Positions 61,226-64,000 of a DNA stretch of 64,000 nucleotides are shown piece by piece. The DNA is taken from the NCBI GenBank assembly GCA_040218145.1, contig JAVJQK010000127.1:124001-188000 (forward strand), read 5' to 3'. The notes beneath the pieces were generated by a model. That model made no database searches. It was not told the origin of the DNA and saw only the letters and a program-made list of their open reading frames with translations. The position numbers were made by a program, and so were the translations under genes. Numbering within the stretch: the stretch's first letter is position 1; every line of letters starts with the position of its first letter. The stretch comes from Sandaracinaceae bacterium. Its GTDB lineage: Bacteria; Myxococcota_A; Polyangia; Polyangiales; Sandaracinaceae.

Positions 61226-62719
61226 TCAGAAAGCGCGCGCGACGACCTGGACGCCCTCGCGAGGCCGCAACGTGACCAGCGGTTGTGGCGTGACGGTGTG
61301 CCCCGGGACGAGCTCGAGGTGGAAGCGTCGCGCCAGGGTGGCGAGGATCAAGACGCCCTCCATCATCGCGAAGCCGTGCCCGATGCAGAGGCGCGGGCCG
61401 CCGCCGAAGGGGAAGAACGCGAACCGATCGATCGCCTTCGGATCCGCGAACCGGTCCGGGTCGAAGCCCTCGGGATCGGGCCAGACGTCGGGGTGGCGGT
61501 GCGTGACCCAGGGGCTCAGGAAGACGCGGCTGCCCGCCGGCAGGACGTATCCGTCCACCTCGACGTCGGTGAGCGGCGCGCGCGCCATGATCCACGCCGG
61601 CGGGTAGAGGCGCATCGCCTCGCGGAAGACTTGCTGCGCGTAGGCGAGCCGGCCGTAGTCGGCCGCGGTCGGATCGCGATCCCCGAGCACCGTCGTGAGC
61701 TCCTGACGGAGCTTGCGCGCCACGTGCGGGTGACGACCGAGCAGATAGAAGGTCCAGCTGAGGGCGTTGGCGGTGGTCTCGTGCCCCGCGAGGAAGATGG
61801 TCATCACCTCGTCGCGGAGCTGGGTGTCGTCCATGCCCTCGCCGGTGTCCTCGTCGCGGGCCGCGAGCAGCATGGAGAGGAGGTCCCCGCCGTCTTCACC
61901 TCGGTCCATGTCGCGCCTGCGCTGGCGGATGATGTCGAACACGGCGTCGTCGAGGACCGCCTTGGCGGCGCGGAAGCGGCGGTTGGCCGGCGTCGGCCAG
62001 TCCTCGGGCGGGTCGATGACGCGGGTGAAGCGACGGTTCACCTCGCCGAGCACGTAGGAGACGGACTCGCCGATGCGGTCGGCGTTCTGGCTCGAGGTCG
62101 TGCCGAGCAGGGTCTCCTGAACGACCCGCAAGGTGAGGTGCATCATGTCGTTGGAGACGTCGAAGGCCTCCTCGCGGCGCGCGCGCAGCGCCCACTCGTC
62201 GGCGAGCTGGCTCGCCGCGGACACGATGTGCTCGCCGAAGCCGTCGATGCGGCGCTTGTGGAACGCGGGCTGGGCGATCCGCCGCTGGCGCAGCCAGAAG
62301 GAGCCCTCGCTCACGAGCAGCCCGTTGCCGAGCATGCGCGCCATGTTCTCGCGGCCCTGGATCGGTTTGACGAACTCGCGGTGACGCTCCTGGAGGACGG
62401 CGCGCACGAGCCGCGGGTGACAGAGGAGATGTGCGGTGGTTCCGGCGAGGCGCACCCGGACGACGTCTCCGACCTCGCGGCGCCAGCGCAGGAACGACGT
62501 CAGGGGATCGCCGATGCCCTCGCGCAGGTGCCCGAGCAGGCGATCGCCTTCCCGGGGGGAGGGCGCGAGCTGGGTCCCGGGAGGGTGCGCGGGCGCGCCG
62601 CTCGCGAGCTGGCGGAGAAACTTCTTCGCGCTCTCCTGCCACATCGGACGCAGCAAACCTCGTTGGTCGAGATCGATGCGGTCCGGATGGGCGACGTGCG
62701 ATTCGGTGCCGACGTTCAT
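61226..62719 (-). CDS. Cytochrome P450
   Basis: A 497-residue P450 starting MNVGTESHVAHPDR at 62719. Conserved features: LAGHETT (I helix), EAMR (ExxR), RFADPKAIDRF and the heme-binding loop FPFGGGPRLCIGHGF. It resembles CYP110/CYP102-like oxidases of fatty acids or terpenoids; the substrate is unknown. The N terminus has no membrane anchor. ATGA overlap with the TetR gene upstream makes the two one operon, so the repressor probably controls the P450. Confidence 0.95.
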   Translation of the reverse strand: MNVGTESHVAHPDRIDLDQRGLLRPMWQESAKKFLRQLASGAPAHPPGTQLAPSPREGDRLLGHLREGIGDPLTSFLRWRREVGDVVRVRLAGTTAHLLCHPRLVRAVLQERHREFVKPIQGRENMARMLGNGLLVSEGSFWLRQRRIAQPAFHKRRIDGFGEHIVSAASQLADEWALRARREEAFDVSNDMMHLTLRVVQETLLGTTSSQNADRIGESVSYVLGEVNRRFTRVIDPPEDWPTPANRRFRAAKAVLDDAVFDIIRQRRRDMDRGEDGGDLLSMLLAARDEDTGEGMDDTQLRDEVMTIFLAGHETTANALSWTFYLLGRHPHVARKLRQELTTVLGDRDPTAADYGRLAYAQQVFREAMRLYPPAWIMARAPLTDVEVDGYVLPAGSRVFLSPWVTHRHPDVWPDPEGFDPDRFADPKAIDRFAFFPFGGGPRLCIGHGFAMMEGVLILATLARRFHLELVPGHTVTPQPLVTLRPREGVQVVARAF

Positions 62720-63351
62720 GACTCCCCCTGTTCGTCTCTCGTGACGCCCCGCCGCAAGAGCGAGAGCATCTGTTCGTGAATGCGCTGCCGCGAGACACCC
62801 TCGTCGCCGATGAGCAGCGAGCGCGTGCGGAGGCCGGTCAGGAAGCTCTCGAGCGTCGCCACCGCGGCCTCGACGTCGAGGTCCTCGCGCAGCACGCCGC
62901 GCGCCTGGCCCTCGCGGACCCACGCGCAGCCGAGCGCGTGAAGCCGCCCCTGGAACTCGCGGAAGTGAGGGCGCAGCTCCGGGCTCGGCCCGATCGCCTC
63001 GAACATCAGCACCTGGAAGAGCCGACCGATCTGCGGGCGCTCGTCCGCGAAGCGACGCTGCGCCGTCATCATCGCCTCGAGGTCCCCGACGCCGAAGTCA
63101 CGCTCGCGGTCCGAGGCCGCGCCGATCACGTGGGTCGAGAACGCCTCGAAGCACGTCTCGACCACGGCCAGGAGGAGCCCCTCCTTGGAGCCGAAGTGGA
63201 ACGGGATCACGCCATGGCTGATCCCGGCTTCCTCTCCGATCGCCTTGAGCGAGGTGGCGCGATAGCCGCGCTCCGAGAAGAGGGCGACCGCGGCGTCGAT
63301 CACCGCTCGCTTGGTCCGGGCCGATTGCTGGGCTTTCCGCACGGGCTCCAC
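62716..63351 (-). CDS. TetR-family transcriptional regulator
   Basis: A 211-residue TetR protein. Its helix-turn-helix (about 12-58) shows RAVIDAAVALFSERGYRATSLKAIGEEAGISHGVIPFHFGSKEGLL. The C-terminal ligand domain is helical with no special motif. Its stop overlaps the P450 start (ATGA). Just upstream, 63359-63384 is a strong near-palindrome between this gene and the divergent TRAP transporter, a probable autoregulatory site. Confidence 0.9.
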   Translation of the reverse strand: MEPVRKAQQSARTKRAVIDAAVALFSERGYRATSLKAIGEEAGISHGVIPFHFGSKEGLLLAVVETCFEAFSTHVIGAASDRERDFGVGDLEAMMTAQRRFADERPQIGRLFQVLMFEAIGPSPELRPHFREFQGRLHALGCAWVREGQARGVLREDLDVEAAVATLESFLTGLRTRSLLIGDEGVSRQRIHEQMLSLLRRGVTRDEQGES

Positions 63352-63358
63352 TCTAAGC

Positions 63359-63384
63359 TTCTATTTTGAACGGTCAACATAGAA
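63359..63384. promoter_or_regulatory. 26-bp near-perfect palindrome, predicted TetR operator
   Basis: The sequence ttctattttgaacggtcaacatagaa (26 bases, split as TTCTAT-T-TTGA...TCAA-C-ATAGAA) matches its reverse complement at 20 or more positions. It lies in the 66-base gap between the divergent tetR-type gene and the TRAP transporter genes, a region much richer in AT than its neighbours. Confidence 0.68.
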
Positions 63385-63417
63385 GTGGAGACCGTGTGTT
63401 AGTGTGCCGACCCGCCG

Positions 63418-63966
63418 ATGCGACGCGTCGCCACCAGCCTGTCCAAAGCCGTCACCCAGCTCGAGGAGCTCTGCCTCGCGTGGGGCATCCTCGGCATCGC
63501 CGCGTTGACCATCGGCAACGTGATCGCGCGGACGTTCTTCGGGACCAGCCTCGCGTTCGCCGAGGAGATCAGCCAGTTCCTGATCGTGCTCGTGACCTTC
63601 CTCGGCCTCGGCTACGCGGCGGGCAAGGGGCGGCACATCCGCATGACGGCGCTCTACGACCAGCTGCCCGAGAAGCAGCGCAAGGCGCTCACCGTCTTGA
63701 TCAGCGCGACGACCTCGGCCCTGCTCTTCTACCTGAGCTACCTCGCCGTGCGGTACGCGCTGTCCACCGTGCGCGAGCTGGGCAGCGTCTCGCCCGCCCT
63801 CCGCGTGCCGCTCTGGATCGTCTACCTCTCGGCGCCGATCGGCTTCGCGCTGGGCGGCATCCAGTACGCCCTGGCCCTGATCAAGAACCTCACCACACCG
63901 GGCGTCTGGCTCTCGTTCGAGGTGAAGGACGAGTACGAAGAGCTGCCGCCAGCGGGGGGGCTCTGA
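63418..63966 (+). CDS. TRAP transporter small permease (DctQ-like)
   Basis: A 182-residue protein with four hydrophobic helices, as in DctQ-type TRAP subunits. Segments include LAWGILGIAALTIGNVIARTFFGTSLAFAEEISQFLIVLVTFLGLGYA followed by GKGRHIRM, the family signature. TRAP transporters take up organic acids, ectoines and other small solutes with a sodium gradient; the substrate cannot be read here. Its stop overlaps the ATG of the large permease (TGATG). The solute-binding subunit is not seen in the window. Confidence 0.9.
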   Translation: MRRVATSLSKAVTQLEELCLAWGILGIAALTIGNVIARTFFGTSLAFAEEISQFLIVLVTFLGLGYAAGKGRHIRMTALYDQLPEKQRKALTVLISATTSALLFYLSYLAVRYALSTVRELGSVSPALRVPLWIVYLSAPIGFALGGIQYALALIKNLTTPGVWLSFEVKDEYEELPPAGGL

Positions 63967-64000
63967 TGGGGTTCGCGATCCTCGCCCTGATGCTCGTGCT
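63966..64000 (+). CDS. TRAP transporter large permease, 5' fragment (window edge)
   Basis: ATG 63966 overlaps the small-permease stop. The eleven visible codons, MGFAILALMLV, match the usual hydrophobic start of DctM-type subunits. The gene continues beyond the window. Confidence 0.75.
   Translation, partial: MGFAILALMLV

Overview
This 64 kb window is a gene-dense chromosomal segment of very high GC content with almost exclusively G/C third codon positions. The gene content points to a myxobacterium (Myxococcota), possibly a Sandaracinaceae/Polyangiales-type species: three eukaryote-like Ser/Thr kinases, many short lipoproteins with Asp/Pro-rich linkers, hybrid and classical histidine kinases, an OmpA-like outer-membrane protein and a GH44 glycosidase. 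That placement is inference from gene content. No rRNA, tRNA, CRISPR array, insertion sequence or phage was recognised.

Layout. 0-5.4 kb: secreted and outer-membrane proteins (jelly-roll lipoprotein, OmpA-family protein, duplicated-domain lipoprotein) and an alanyl-tRNA editing protein coupled to an unknown gene. 5.5-12.6 kb: NAD-dependent epimerase-like protein plus CPBP protease, a transmembrane Ser/Thr kinase, a degenerate receiver, a LysM/murein endopeptidase and an unusual kinase-BRCT fusion. 12.6-19.6 kb: TetR regulator with a clear promoter/operator and a DUF1330 gene, a fragment of a jelly-roll protein, an AraC regulator, a DoeB-like deacylase and a macro-domain protein. 19.6-24.1 kb: GAF histidine kinase, an XPB-like helicase with its Bax1/DUF790 nuclease partner, and queE. 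24.1-28.8 kb: the most coherent system, a MarR regulator followed by ask-ectA-ectB-ectC for ectoine synthesis, closed by a good terminator. 28.9-47.5 kb: surface-polysaccharide genes (several glycosyltransferases, radical SAM/SPASM protein, methyltransferase, GT39-like membrane proteins, GH44 enzyme, MpaB-type oxygenase) interrupted by a cystathionine gamma-synthase/lyase-type gene and a DoeA-like ectoine hydrolase. 47.5-56 kb: PhoX-like protein, Cys-rich and PEGA-like proteins with a Ser/Thr kinase, purE-purK, a methyltransferase and a BtpA-family protein. 56-64 kb: a two-component system, a delta-9-type fatty acid desaturase behind three 21-bp-spaced direct repeats, a GGDEF protein, a hybrid histidine kinase, a P450 with its TetR regulator, and the start of a TRAP transporter cut by the window edge.

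How the genes fit together. Ectoine can be made from aspartate semialdehyde by the ask-ectABC operon. The DoeA-like (44.7-45.9 kb) and DoeB-like (16.3-17.3 kb) proteins could convert ectoine back to N-acetyl-diaminobutyrate and diaminobutyrate. Both directions of ectoine metabolism therefore lie within 30 kb, although the degradation genes are not in one operon. Translational coupling is common: ATGA, GTGA, TTGA and TGATG overlaps link many adjacent genes and define several small operons. The most noteworthy unexplained signals are the kinase-BRCT fusion, the 15-bp tandem repeat before the ectoine regulator, the triple direct repeat before the desaturase, and a poly-C tract that probably disturbs the end of the cystathionine-synthase-type gene.
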